64,000 bases of DNA from Shewanella abyssi. GTDB lineage: Bacteria > Pseudomonadota > Gammaproteobacteria > Enterobacterales > Shewanellaceae. The notes beneath the pieces are model-generated. The model worked only from the letters and a program-made list of their open reading frames with translations. It made no database searches and had not been told where the DNA came from. The stretch covers positions 1-64,000 of the forward strand of contig NZ_JAKIKR010000023.1 in assembly GCF_023284025.1 (NCBI RefSeq), in the 5' to 3' direction. Both the position numbers and the translations under genes were made by a program. This document shows, one piece after another, positions 36,221 through 45,300 of the stretch (position 1 is its first letter; each line of letters opens with the position of its first letter).

Positions 36221-38693
36221 CCGTCGCGAGTTTCTAAAAGCCAACGCAGCCGTTGCCGCCGCAACAGCCGTTGGTGCGACTCTGCCAGTGAAGATAGTCG
36301 AAGCTGCAGAGCAAAAAGATAGCATTAAGTGGGACAAAGCACCTTGTCGTTTTTGTGGCGTAGGTTGTAGTGTTCTTGTCGGTACAGATAATGGCAAAGT
36401 TGTTGCAACTAAAGGCGATCCAGAAAGCCCAGTCAACAAAGGCCTTAACTGTATTAAAGGCTATTTCTTATCGAAGATTATGTACGGTAAGGATCGTCTA
36501 ACGACTCCGCTATTGCGCATGACTGATGGCAAATATGACAAAGAGGGTGAATTCACTCCAGTCAGCTGGGATACCGCACTAGACACCATGGCCGATAAGT
36601 GGAAACACACACTTAACACTAAAGGCCCTACCGCTGTAGGTATGTTTGGTTCAGGCCAGTGGACTATTTGGGAAGGCTATGCCGCCTCTAAACTTCACAA
36701 AGCCGGTTTCCTGACCAACAATATCGATCCTAACGCCCGTCACTGTATGGCTTCTGCTGTCGGTGGCTTTATGCGTACCTTCGGTATCGATGAGCCAATG
36801 GGTTGTTATGATGATCTTGAAGCCGCTGATGAATTCGTCCTATGGGGCGCAAACATGGCCGAGATGCACCCCATTTTATGGGCACGTCTGTCTGATCGCC
36901 GCTTAAGCAGCCCGACCAGCCGTGTACATGTTTTATCGACCTACCAAAACCGCAGCTTCGACCTAGCCGATAACGCCATGGTCTTTCGTCCTCAGTCTGA
37001 TTTGGCGATCCTTAACTACATCGCTAACTACATCATTCAAAATGATGCAGTAAACAAAGACTTTGTCACCAAGCACACCAAGTTTGCCTTAGGTACCACC
37101 GATATCGGTTACGGTTTGCGTCCAGAGCATCCACTAGAGCAGAAAGCCAAGAACCCAGGTAACGGTAAGTCAGCGCCAATCAGCTTCGATGAGTACGCTA
37201 AGTTCGTTAGCACTTATACCCTAGAATACGCTGCAGAGATGAGTGGTGTTGAGCCAGAAAAACTCGAACTTATGGCCAAGGCTTATGCCGATCCAAAAGT
37301 GAAAGTAATGAGCTTGTGGACCATGGGTATTAACCAACACGTTCGTGGTGTTTGGGCTAACAATATGCTCTATAACATCCACTTACTCACAGGTAAAATC
37401 GCAACACCGGGTAACAGCCCATTCTCACTAACGGGTCAGCCATCAGCCTGTGGTACAGCACGTGAAGTCGGGACATTCTCACACCGCCTACCCGCAGACA
37501 TGGTCGTTAAGAATCCTAAGCACCGTAAGAGAACCGAAGCGCTATGGCAGCTACCAGAAGGTACTATACCGCCAAAACCGGGTTACCACGCGGTATTGCA
37601 AACGCGTATGCTTAGAGATGGCAAGTTAAATTGTTATTGGAATATGTGTACCAACAACATGCAAGCAGGGGCGAATATCAACGAAGAGATCTACCCTGGT
37701 TTCCGTAACCCTGAAAACTTCATTGTGGTGTCAGATCCCTACCCAACCGTCACCGCAATGGCCGCTGATTTGATTCTACCCACCGCGATGTGGGTTGAGA
37801 AAGAGGGTGCTTACGGTAACGCCGAGCGTCGTACACACATGTGGCATCAACAAGTTAAGCCACCAGAAGGTGCTAAGTCAGACTTATGGCAGCTAATGGA
37901 GTTCTCTAAGCGCTTCAAGGTATCTGAAGTATGGCCTGCTGAGCTTATTGCTAAGAAACCTGAATATGCAGACAAGACACTTTTTGAAGTGTTATTTGCT
38001 AACGGCGTGGTTGACAAGTTCCCTGCGGATGAGTGTAAAGCGGACCTTAATGATGAGTCTGATGCATTTGGTTTCTACGTTCAAAAAGGCCTATTCGAAG
38101 AGTATGCCCAGTTTGGTCGCGGCCATGCACACGATCTAGCCCCATTCGATACTTACCATGAAAATCGCGGTGCACGCTGGCCTGTTATTGATGGTAAAGA
38201 AACGCTACGTCGTTTCGTTGAAGGCAGCGATCCGTATGTGAAAGCCGGTGAAGGCTTTAACTTCTACGGAAAGCCAGATGGTAAAGCGGTTATCTTTGCC
38301 CTGCCGTATGAGCCAGCAGCTGAAGAACCAAACGAAGAGTACGATATCTGGTTATCGACCGGCCGCGTGCTAGAGCATTGGCATACAGGTTCAATGACAG
38401 CTCGTGTACCTGAACTTTACCGCGCATATCCTGATGCACAGATTTTCATGCATCCAGAAGATGCTAAAGCTCGTGGCGTGAAGCGTGGCGACGAAGTGAT
38501 TGTTGCCTCGCCTCGTGGTGAAGTTAAGACCCGAGTTGAAACTAAAGGCCGTAACAAGCCGCCAAGAGGCGTGGCATTTATGCCATTCTTCGATGCACGC
38601 CAGCTGGTCAACAAGTTGTTGCTAGACGCGACGGATCCTCTGTCAAAAGAGACCGATTTCAAGAAATGTCCAGTCAAAGTAACGAAAGCATAA
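36210..38693 (+). CDS. napA: periplasmic nitrate reductase catalytic subunit
   Basis: An 827-residue molybdoenzyme reducing nitrate to nitrite in the periplasm. The twin-arginine leader [10 protein letters not shown] directs Tat export. One [4Fe-4S] cluster is held by Cys46, Cys49, Cys53 and Cys81 ([15 protein letters not shown]), and the molybdenum ligand is Cys179 in [12 protein letters not shown]. The two molybdopterin-guanine dinucleotide domains extend to the C-terminus ([15 protein letters not shown]). The start at 36210 has GAGGAACACC upstream and sits inside the end of napD. Confidence 0.97.
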   Translation: MSISRREFLKANAAVAAATAVGATLPVKIVEAAEQKDSIKWDKAPCRFCGVGCSVLVGTDNGKVVATKGDPESPVNKGLNCIKGYFLSKIMYGKDRLTTPLLRMTDGKYDKEGEFTPVSWDTALDTMADKWKHTLNTKGPTAVGMFGSGQWTIWEGYAASKLHKAGFLTNNIDPNARHCMASAVGGFMRTFGIDEPMGCYDDLEAADEFVLWGANMAEMHPILWARLSDRRLSSPTSRVHVLSTYQNRSFDLADNAMVFRPQSDLAILNYIANYIIQNDAVNKDFVTKHTKFALGTTDIGYGLRPEHPLEQKAKNPGNGKSAPISFDEYAKFVSTYTLEYAAEMSGVEPEKLELMAKAYADPKVKVMSLWTMGINQHVRGVWANNMLYNIHLLTGKIATPGNSPFSLTGQPSACGTAREVGTFSHRLPADMVVKNPKHRKRTEALWQLPEGTIPPKPGYHAVLQTRMLRDGKLNCYWNMCTNNMQAGANINEEIYPGFRNPENFIVVSDPYPTVTAMAADLILPTAMWVEKEGAYGNAERRTHMWHQQVKPPEGAKSDLWQLMEFSKRFKVSEVWPAELIAKKPEYADKTLFEVLFANGVVDKFPADECKADLNDESDAFGFYVQKGLFEEYAQFGRGHAHDLAPFDTYHENRGARWPVIDGKETLRRFVEGSDPYVKAGEGFNFYGKPDGKAVIFALPYEPAAEEPNEEYDIWLSTGRVLEHWHTGSMTARVPELYRAYPDAQIFMHPEDAKARGVKRGDEVIVASPRGEVKTRVETKGRNKPPRGVAFMPFFDARQLVNKLLLDATDPLSKETDFKKCPVKVTKA

Positions 38694-38718
38694 CTAGCCA
38701 ATAAGCGGAGATAAACTG

Positions 38719-39144
38719 ATGAAAAAATTATTGACTGCAGCTGCGTTAGTGATGGCGCTCAGCGCATGTTCAGGCCAGCAAGCAAATACGCCAGCAGAGC
38801 CTGTTAACATCAATTCACTTGGACAGTCTGCAATCACCGAAATACGGGCAGCGGACCCGGCAGCGACGTATCCTAAACGTGGAAAGTCGATTGAGCGTAC
38901 TTTTGTACACCAACCACCGATGATCCCACATAAAGCGGGATATCCAATTACGTTAAAGAAAAACGGCTGTATGAGCTGCCATAGCCCAGCAAAAGCAAAA
39001 CGGATGAAAGCGACTCAGATCGACCCGTCGCACCTACTTGCCGATGCTAAGTTAAACAATCAGTACTACAACTGTACTCAGTGTCATACGCCGCAAGCTG
39101 ACAACAAGACAGAGCTAGTTGAGAGCGATTTTTCAACTCAGTAA
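38719..39144 (+). CDS. napB: NapB, di-haem cytochrome c subunit with lipobox
   Basis: A 141-residue periplasmic cytochrome with two haem motifs, CMSCH (84-88) and CTQCH (119-123), that passes electrons to NapA. The leader MKKLLTAAALVMALSAC resembles a lipoprotein signal (LSAC, Cys17), so this NapB may be membrane-anchored. NapB normally has a plain cleaved signal peptide, so this is worth checking. Only 25 bases separate it from napA. No napC, napG, napH or napE gene follows. In Shewanella the inner-membrane tetrahaem cytochrome CymA can replace NapC, so electron supply from elsewhere is likely. Confidence 0.92.
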   Translation: MKKLLTAAALVMALSACSGQQANTPAEPVNINSLGQSAITEIRAADPAATYPKRGKSIERTFVHQPPMIPHKAGYPITLKKNGCMSCHSPAKAKRMKATQIDPSHLLADAKLNNQYYNCTQCHTPQADNKTELVESDFSTQ

Positions 39145-39163
39145 GCCGTTGTCATAATGCAAA

Positions 39164-39204
39164 ATCAAAAATGCCGCTCAAAAATCTGAGCGGTATTTTT
39201 TTAT
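39164..39204 (+). terminator. nap operon terminator
   Basis: ATGCCGCTCA / TGAGCGGTAT hairpin with an AAAATC loop, an A-run before and a run of seven T after. It follows napB by about 20 bases and closes napDAB. Confidence 0.9.
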
Positions 39205-39366
39205 TCCTAACAATGACAGTGGCGGTGAATAAACCAGCGAAACAACGCACTTAGTGCCATACCACAGCAATCAGCCTGCTAAATAAGCCGCTTTCTCAAT
39301 TTTGCCATTGAAATCTATCGGCAATAGCGTAAATTTAATAATAATATTTCCAATGAGAATCGATAT

Positions 39367-39627
39367 ATGAAGTCTGGAAAGCACGATGCACAGCTACTTA
39401 AGTTAGCAATGGAAATCGGTGTAGGTTACGCCAAGAAAAGAGGCTTTGACGATTTTGGTCAGGGTATTTCGCCTAAAGATAAAGTGGAATGTATTTACCG
39501 GTTACTGGTTAAAGACAACTTAATTCAAGCTTTATCAAAAGACAAAGAAGATGGCCCCAATATGAAGCACAAACTCGTGCTGTGGATCAGCCGTCAACTT
39601 CCTGATAATCATGAATTACTCAACTAA
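39367..39627 (+). CDS. small conserved protein, DUF5062-like
   Basis: An 86-residue soluble protein without signal or membrane segment. Its sequence (GVGYAKKRGFDDFGQG, KDKVECIYRLLVKD) resembles the short DUF5062 proteins of Shewanella and relatives. Function unknown. It stands alone between the nap terminator and a hairpin at 39640. My family call rests on recall of the pattern. Confidence 0.65.
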   Translation: MKSGKHDAQLLKLAMEIGVGYAKKRGFDDFGQGISPKDKVECIYRLLVKDNLIQALSKDKEDGPNMKHKLVLWISRQLPDNHELLN

Positions 39628-39637
39628 TATACTGCGC

Positions 39638-39676
39638 AATAGAACCTGTCGCAGTTGTCGCGATGGGTTCTTTCAT
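39638..39676 (+). terminator. terminator after the DUF5062-like gene
   Basis: GAACCTGTCGC pairs with GCGATGGGTTC (two G-U or mismatched steps) across a short loop, followed by TTTCATT. It overlaps the first codons of the next open frame, which casts doubt on that start. Confidence 0.65.
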
Positions 39677-39935
39677 TAAACTCCATCAAAACCTCAAAAA
39701 TAGTACAGCAGTGTTGGTCGATCAAGAATCTCTATTACTACTATTTACTATGAGCAAAACAGATCCTAAAAAACTGCGCCACTGTAAGTGGACAGCACTT
39801 CAGCAGAAGCACTTTATCATCACTAACATAGAGTTTGATGAGATAGGTGAAGTGACGCTATGTCAATTAGAAGCGCTGTTAACCCGCACTCAATATGATG
39901 TTAATTGGCGCGAGCTAACCGATGAGAGCTGTTAG
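39663..39935 (+). CDS. hypothetical small protein with uncertain start
   Basis: A frame of 90 residues from ATG 39663. I do not recognise a family. The protein has no signal or membrane segment and reads normally (KHFIITNIEFDEIGEVTL). The first ATG lies inside the terminator hairpin of the preceding gene and has no ribosome-binding site. A later start such as GTG 39711 or ATG 39750 may be the real one, or the frame may be unexpressed. Confidence 0.4.
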   Translation: MGSFIKLHQNLKNSTAVLVDQESLLLLFTMSKTDPKKLRHCKWTALQQKHFIITNIEFDEIGEVTLCQLEALLTRTQYDVNWRELTDESC

Positions 39936-39989
39936 AAGTCTGGCTTGAAGTGAGCGGTGATATTCCCTGACAATGCCCATCAAAACGAC

Positions 39990-40130
39990 TTAGGTATTTT
40001 CATTAGTAGATTCTTTAACTGCGCACTGTTGCTCGCTAGTTTTAGTTTGTTTTTGTTGAGTGCAGTCTTGCTCAAGTGGCATTGCAGCTAAATAGAGTGC
40101 TTGGGCAAACAAACCTTGATATGACTTCAT
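39990..40130 (-). CDS. candidate 46-residue small protein
   Basis: ATG at 40130 is preceded by TGAGGTCGTTATT, a good ribosome-binding site at normal spacing, and the frame ends at TAA 39990-39992. The product starts with MKSYQGLFAQALYLAAMPLE and then becomes polar, rich in Gln, Thr and Lys, with two Cys residues. It diverges from the LysR gene at 40246 across a 115-base gap that would hold both promoters. No family recognised. Confidence 0.45.
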   Translation of the reverse strand: MKSYQGLFAQALYLAAMPLEQDCTQQKQTKTSEQQCAVKESTNENT

Positions 40131-40245
40131 AATAACGACCTCAGAAAATGGGATTAGATGGCTGGATATGTGGTTGAGGTCAAAGTAATCCTGTTCGAAC
40201 TATTAGTAAAATGAATAATAGCCATTAAGTACATTCCAAAAAAGC

Positions 40246-41166
40246 ATGAACATCCAAATAAAGAACTTACACTGTTTTGTGACTCTTGTAGAAATGGGCA
40301 ACTACACCCGTGCAGCAGAGAAGTTACACTTAACTCAGCCCACGTTGAGCAAGATGATCCAGCGGCTAGAGTCGCACTTAGAACAACCACTGTTGATCCG
40401 TAACAATCAAAAGGTGATCGCGACTGAAGCGGGTAGATTATTAGCCTGTAGCGCACAGCAGATTGTTGGTCAGTGGCATAGGTTACAAGAGGACATGAAT
40501 CGTTTAAAGGGCTTGGAAACGGGTCAACTGCGCTTAGGTGTCTGTCCGATGATGGGAGAGATGATCATTAACCTGCTCTCAAACTATAGAAAGCGTTATC
40601 CTGGTATCGATGTCAGCATCCTTGAGCTAGGCGGTTTTGGTGCCGAGCAGGCGTTATTAAATGATAGCTTGGATCTGACGTTTACCGCGCTACCGACAAC
40701 TCATACAGAAGAGTTTGATAGCCACAATTTACAAGGCTATCCTCTGCTGGCTTGCATCCCCAAAGACCATCCGTTAGCTGAAACTGAAGCATTAACTTGG
40801 GCCAACATAGAACCCTATCCGTTTATTCTTTATAACGATGATTTTTCACTGTCAAAACTGTTGCTACGCTTAAGCCGCAAAGCCAATGTCGAACTCAATA
40901 TTGCCGCACAAAGTGGCCAATGGGATTTTATCGCTGCCATGGTTGCTGCAGAAATGGGCATCGCTATTTTACCGGAACCGATTTGTAATAAAGTCAGCTC
41001 AGATGCGTTTGTTTACCGGCCTCTAAACCCTTTTCTAACTTGGGATTTAGCCCTTATTTGGCGCAAGAACTTACCACTAACGGCAGCAGCTGAGAGTTTT
41101 ATCGCCCTAAGCCAAGAACTGACTCCTAATATTGATAATGCTAGCAATGGTCAATCACAGAATTGA
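40246..41166 (+). CDS. LysR family transcriptional regulator
   Basis: A 306-residue regulator. The N-terminal winged helix-turn-helix (NLHCFVTLVEMGNYTRAAEK, then LHLTQPTLSKMIQRLE) is followed by a periplasmic-binding-type effector domain (about 90-295). LysR proteins usually control a divergent neighbour, which here would be the small ORF at 39990-40130; no known catabolic gene is next to it. The effector is unknown. Confidence 0.92.
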   Translation: MNIQIKNLHCFVTLVEMGNYTRAAEKLHLTQPTLSKMIQRLESHLEQPLLIRNNQKVIATEAGRLLACSAQQIVGQWHRLQEDMNRLKGLETGQLRLGVCPMMGEMIINLLSNYRKRYPGIDVSILELGGFGAEQALLNDSLDLTFTALPTTHTEEFDSHNLQGYPLLACIPKDHPLAETEALTWANIEPYPFILYNDDFSLSKLLLRLSRKANVELNIAAQSGQWDFIAAMVAAEMGIAILPEPICNKVSSDAFVYRPLNPFLTWDLALIWRKNLPLTAAAESFIALSQELTPNIDNASNGQSQN

Positions 41167-41174
41167 AAGGCAGG

Positions 41175-42203
41175 CTAGGCTGCAAAAGCGAAGCTGTTCT
41201 TTCCTTGTCGCTTAACTTGGTACATGGCTTTATCCGCGCGATCACAAATCTCTGCGAACTCGAGCTCTCCTTGATGAAGACAGATACCGATACTCAAACC
41301 TATCGAGATTTGACGATTTTCGAGTGTGATTGGTGCAGTGAAACAGGCCAGCACTCGCTGTGCTAGCGCTGATAATAATGCTCTGTCGCTTGAATTAACT
41401 AACAGCACAAACTCGTCTCCGCCTAAACGAGCAATCACCAGCGATTCGGCTACTTGCTGCCGCAATAGGTCTGCAATAAGCATAAGTAGGCTATCACCAA
41501 ACTTATGACCATAGTGGTCGTTGATCACCTTGAAATCATCAAGGTCGATAAACAGTAACGCGCCACCAGCATGTTCTTGTATCTTTGACTGCTCATAGGC
41601 CTCTAGTAGCGCCTTACGGTTCAATAAACCGGTTAGAGGGTCTTTGTTGGCAAGTTCGGATAAACCCTGCTCATAGCGCTTCTCTTGAGTGATATCGATA
41701 TGAGTTCCCATAATCCTTAGCGGCTGACCATCTTCATCAAACTCAACAATTCTGCCGCGATCTGACACCCAGCTAACGCTACCATCTTTGTGTAACATTC
41801 GATGAGTCACTTGGTAGGATTCTGTTTTTCCTTTGACATGATCGTCAAAGTTGGCGATAACCCAATCACGATCGTCTGGATGTAAGTTAGCTTTCCAGCT
41901 GTCGATATGAGCAGCAAGCTCATCAATGGTATACCCCAACAGTGAACCCCATTCCATATTGAACATGGTGAGGTTACCTGACGGTATATGTTGCTCCCAC
42001 AAGCATAACCCTGTGCCGTCTAACGCCGCATTGAGCTTTTCTTCTAACACAGATTTGTGCCGCAGCAACTCAGCCTTGTCATTCCTAAGCTGCTTATTTT
42101 CTTGCTCTAGAGTAGCAAGCATCTCCTGCAGCTTGGCCAGTTCAATCTTGGTCTCATTCATTAACGACAATATTGAAGGGACTGCAAATAAGCTCCCCAT
42201 CAA
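41175..42203 (-). CDS. PAS-GGDEF diguanylate cyclase
   Basis: A 342-residue soluble signalling protein. A coiled coil (about 15-58) leads to a PAS/PAC domain (about 60-175) and a GGDEF domain (about 180-340). The active-site GGDEF is intact at 261-265, with FIDLDDFKVINDHYGH giving the metal-binding Asp. The RxxD inhibitory site expected a few residues before GGDEF is not present (AESLVIARL), so product inhibition through the I-site is unlikely. It ends 8 bases from the convergent LysR gene. Predicted to make cyclic-di-GMP, balanced by the HD-GYP protein in this window only in a general sense. Confidence 0.92.
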   Translation of the reverse strand: MMGSLFAVPSILSLMNETKIELAKLQEMLATLEQENKQLRNDKAELLRHKSVLEEKLNAALDGTGLCLWEQHIPSGNLTMFNMEWGSLLGYTIDELAAHIDSWKANLHPDDRDWVIANFDDHVKGKTESYQVTHRMLHKDGSVSWVSDRGRIVEFDEDGQPLRIMGTHIDITQEKRYEQGLSELANKDPLTGLLNRKALLEAYEQSKIQEHAGGALLFIDLDDFKVINDHYGHKFGDSLLMLIADLLRQQVAESLVIARLGGDEFVLLVNSSDRALLSALAQRVLACFTAPITLENRQISIGLSIGICLHQGELEFAEICDRADKAMYQVKRQGKNSFAFAA

Positions 42204-42304
42204 TTGAATCCTCTAAGTTATACCAATGCCCTAAGCCAAAACTACTGCTATCGCGGGTTAAACACAAGTTTAGCAATACTATTGACTGATAAGTGACAAA
42301 ATTA

Positions 42305-42342
42305 GCCCATAAAAATACCCACGCTAGGTGGGTATTTATAGG
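42305..42342. terminator. terminator of the carboxylase gene
   Basis: AAAATACCCAC pairs with GTGGGTATTTA around a short GCTAG loop, with A- and T-runs. It lies downstream of the minus-strand carboxylase gene. Confidence 0.85.
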
Positions 42343-42398
42343 GCTATTTAATGCAAAAACAACAGACTAGAATGAGTACGTTGTTTTACATTCAATAG

Positions 42399-45300
42399 TT
42401 ACCCTACTGGCGATATCACAAACAGTAATTCACCTTGTGAAATCTGCTGAGCATTACTATTAAGAATACGCTCAATACGGTACTGCTGATCTTCAGGATA
42501 TAGCACAGCATTCTTGCGGTTAAAGCCGGCAAGCGTTACTTGCGAGAACATCTTCATAGCTTCTGTAAGCGCTAAAGTCTGATTTACTGTAACAATGTCG
42601 CCTTCTTTAACGAAGTCTGCTTCACCAGGTGCTGGAGAGGTATAGAAGATACCTGCGCCCTGCGCCATCACCTTAAGTTCATTACTTTCGCCAACGCGTA
42701 GTGATTCAGTATCAACACCAACCGTTTCTGCCGCCGCTTCCATCTCGGCGATAAGCTCAGGAATATCAAGCTCAGCCATAAAGCGCGGCAAGTAGTTAGT
42801 ATCGTAAACGCCTTCATTGAAGGTGCCATCTTTAAGGATACGGGTTAACAATGGAATGTTAGACGCGATGCCCTTAATCACCACTTCGTTTGCAAGGTAG
42901 TCATGCAGCTTGTTGATGACATCTTCACGGCTTTCACCACGGCAGATGATCTGTGCAATCAAGCTATCGTAGTAAGGAGATACCTCTTTACCTTCACCCG
43001 CAATAGAGATGATTTCAATATCATCACGCTCTGGCATCTTGTATTCAGTGATAAGACCAGGATTGGGTAGCAACTGCAATATGCCATTGCTATCAAGCGC
43101 CGCTTTTTCAGCCGTTACACGTACTTCCATCGCATAACCAATGCTCTGCGGCTCGAGATCTGCGATTGAACGACCGGCTGCAATATCAAAACCAGCACTG
43201 ACAATATCGATACCAGATGTGGCTTCGGTTACTGGATGCTCAACTTGCAGACGGGTGTTCATCTCCATAAAGTAGACTTCGTTGGCGTCTAAGTTATAGA
43301 TGAACTCGACGGTACCTGCGCCCATATAATCGGTTGCATCACCTAATAAGCGCGTATATTCCAACACTCTCTCTTTAAGCTCTGCTGGCAACATGGTTGA
43401 ACCAGATTCTTCAACCACTTTCTGGTTGTTACGCTGTACAGAGCAATCACGTAGACCAAGTACCTTAGTGTTACCGAACTGGTCACGAAGCAGTTGCACT
43501 TCGATGTGACGTAGCGAAGTCACGTATTTCTCTAGGTATAGATCACCGTTAGCAAATGCTGCGGCCGCTTCTGTAGAGGTCTTTTGGAATAGTTCAATCA
43601 TGTCTTCAGGACGTTCAACAACCTGAATACCTTTACCACCACCACCTTGTACCGCTTTAAGCAATACAGGATAACCAATTTCAGTAGCAACGTTTACCGC
43701 TTGCTCTGCATTGGTCAAAATACCGTGGCTACCAGGCACTACAGGGACGCCTTGCTCTTGGGATGTCTTAATCGCATTCGACTTGTTACCCATGGTCGTC
43801 ATGCTGTGAACACTCGGGCCGACGAAGTTAATGCCGTTGTTCACACAAAGCGCCGCAAACTGCGGGCTTTCTGATAAGAAACCAATACCTGGGTGCAATG
43901 CATCCACGTTTTCGTACTCAGCGACTTTAAGCACTGAGTAGGCGTTTAGGTAACTTTCATCAGAGGTGTTACCACCGATACAAACCAGTTTGTCGTTGGC
44001 TTTTAGCATGTCTGCTGGTACTGATGTCATATCAGGATCAGAGGCAACCAGTACCACGTCGATATTGTTGTCATGTGCCTTACGGATAAGCTTAACCGCG
44101 GTACAACCACGAGCATGAATCAGTACTTTATTGATTGGCTTCATTAGCGCGCGAGGATCGTTTTGCACAATCTCTTCATCTTCAACAGACATTTCCGGCA
44201 CCAGTGTCGACAGCGCATTGCCAATAATGGTTTCAATCTTACCCGTCGGCTTAGGCATCAAGGGATCGATACTGCTTAACTGGTCATCCAACGTGGTAGT
44301 GAATGGATTCTCAACGAGGCCGTTCATCGCGCCAGGTACTTTCGATAAATAGTTAGACAGTGTCGCCGTCGATGGCAAATATGCCGGTACCACCATTTGA
44401 CCCGCAAATGGCATGTTAGTGCCAGACAGGTAGTAGGTCTGCACTAGTGGGTGAGTCACGAAGCTCGCCTGTGCGCCACCGGTACAGTCACCATAACCAA
44501 ACATCAATACTGGCAATTCGTTATCACGAATAAAGCGGGTAATGCGGTCGTTAACCACCGCCATTGAGAATAGTGCTGCTGCACCTTCTTTAGTCTGCAT
44601 GCCGCCAGAGCTAATAAAGCAGATAACCGGCAGTTTGCGTTTAGCACACTCAATCAATAACGCGCTGAACTTTTCAGCGGCCGCCATATCGAATGCACCC
44701 GCTTGGAATGCCGTATTTGATACCGCTACACCGACCCGCATTGGCTTGCCGTCTCTGTCGAAATCAGCAAGACCGGTAATTAAGCCACAAGGACGGATCC
44801 CCTTGTCGATTGCATCTTCAATCGACAGGCGGAAACCGGGGAAGTTAAGCAAGTTAGCTGACATTTTATCGCCGTTAAGCTCTTCAAACTGAGTGAAGAA
44901 CTTATCGACAATCGCATCCCATCCCATTTTACCTTTGCGCTTTTCATCGCGAAGGACCTTTTGGATCAGCAGATCTTGGTAACCCATGGTCAAACGGTTC
45001 CAGAAGTCTTTACGACGACCGATGCGCACTGGGTTAATGGCGCCAGTGTATTCACTGCTTTCCTCTTCACTGTCGAAATACTCAGGCAGTAGACGCTCGA
45101 AGAAGTAAGTCAAAATAACAAATAGACTGTCGTTCAGTTGTGGAAAACCAACACTCTTCCACTGCTCGGTACGCGTCAGCAGCTCAGCACGGTTTGACTG
45201 CGACATAAAAAACTTCAGCCACTTGTAGAATTTAGTCTTATCGTTGGCAACATCTTGGGTAGACAGTGCTCTATCGATTGAATCGTGTAGCAAGTTATCC

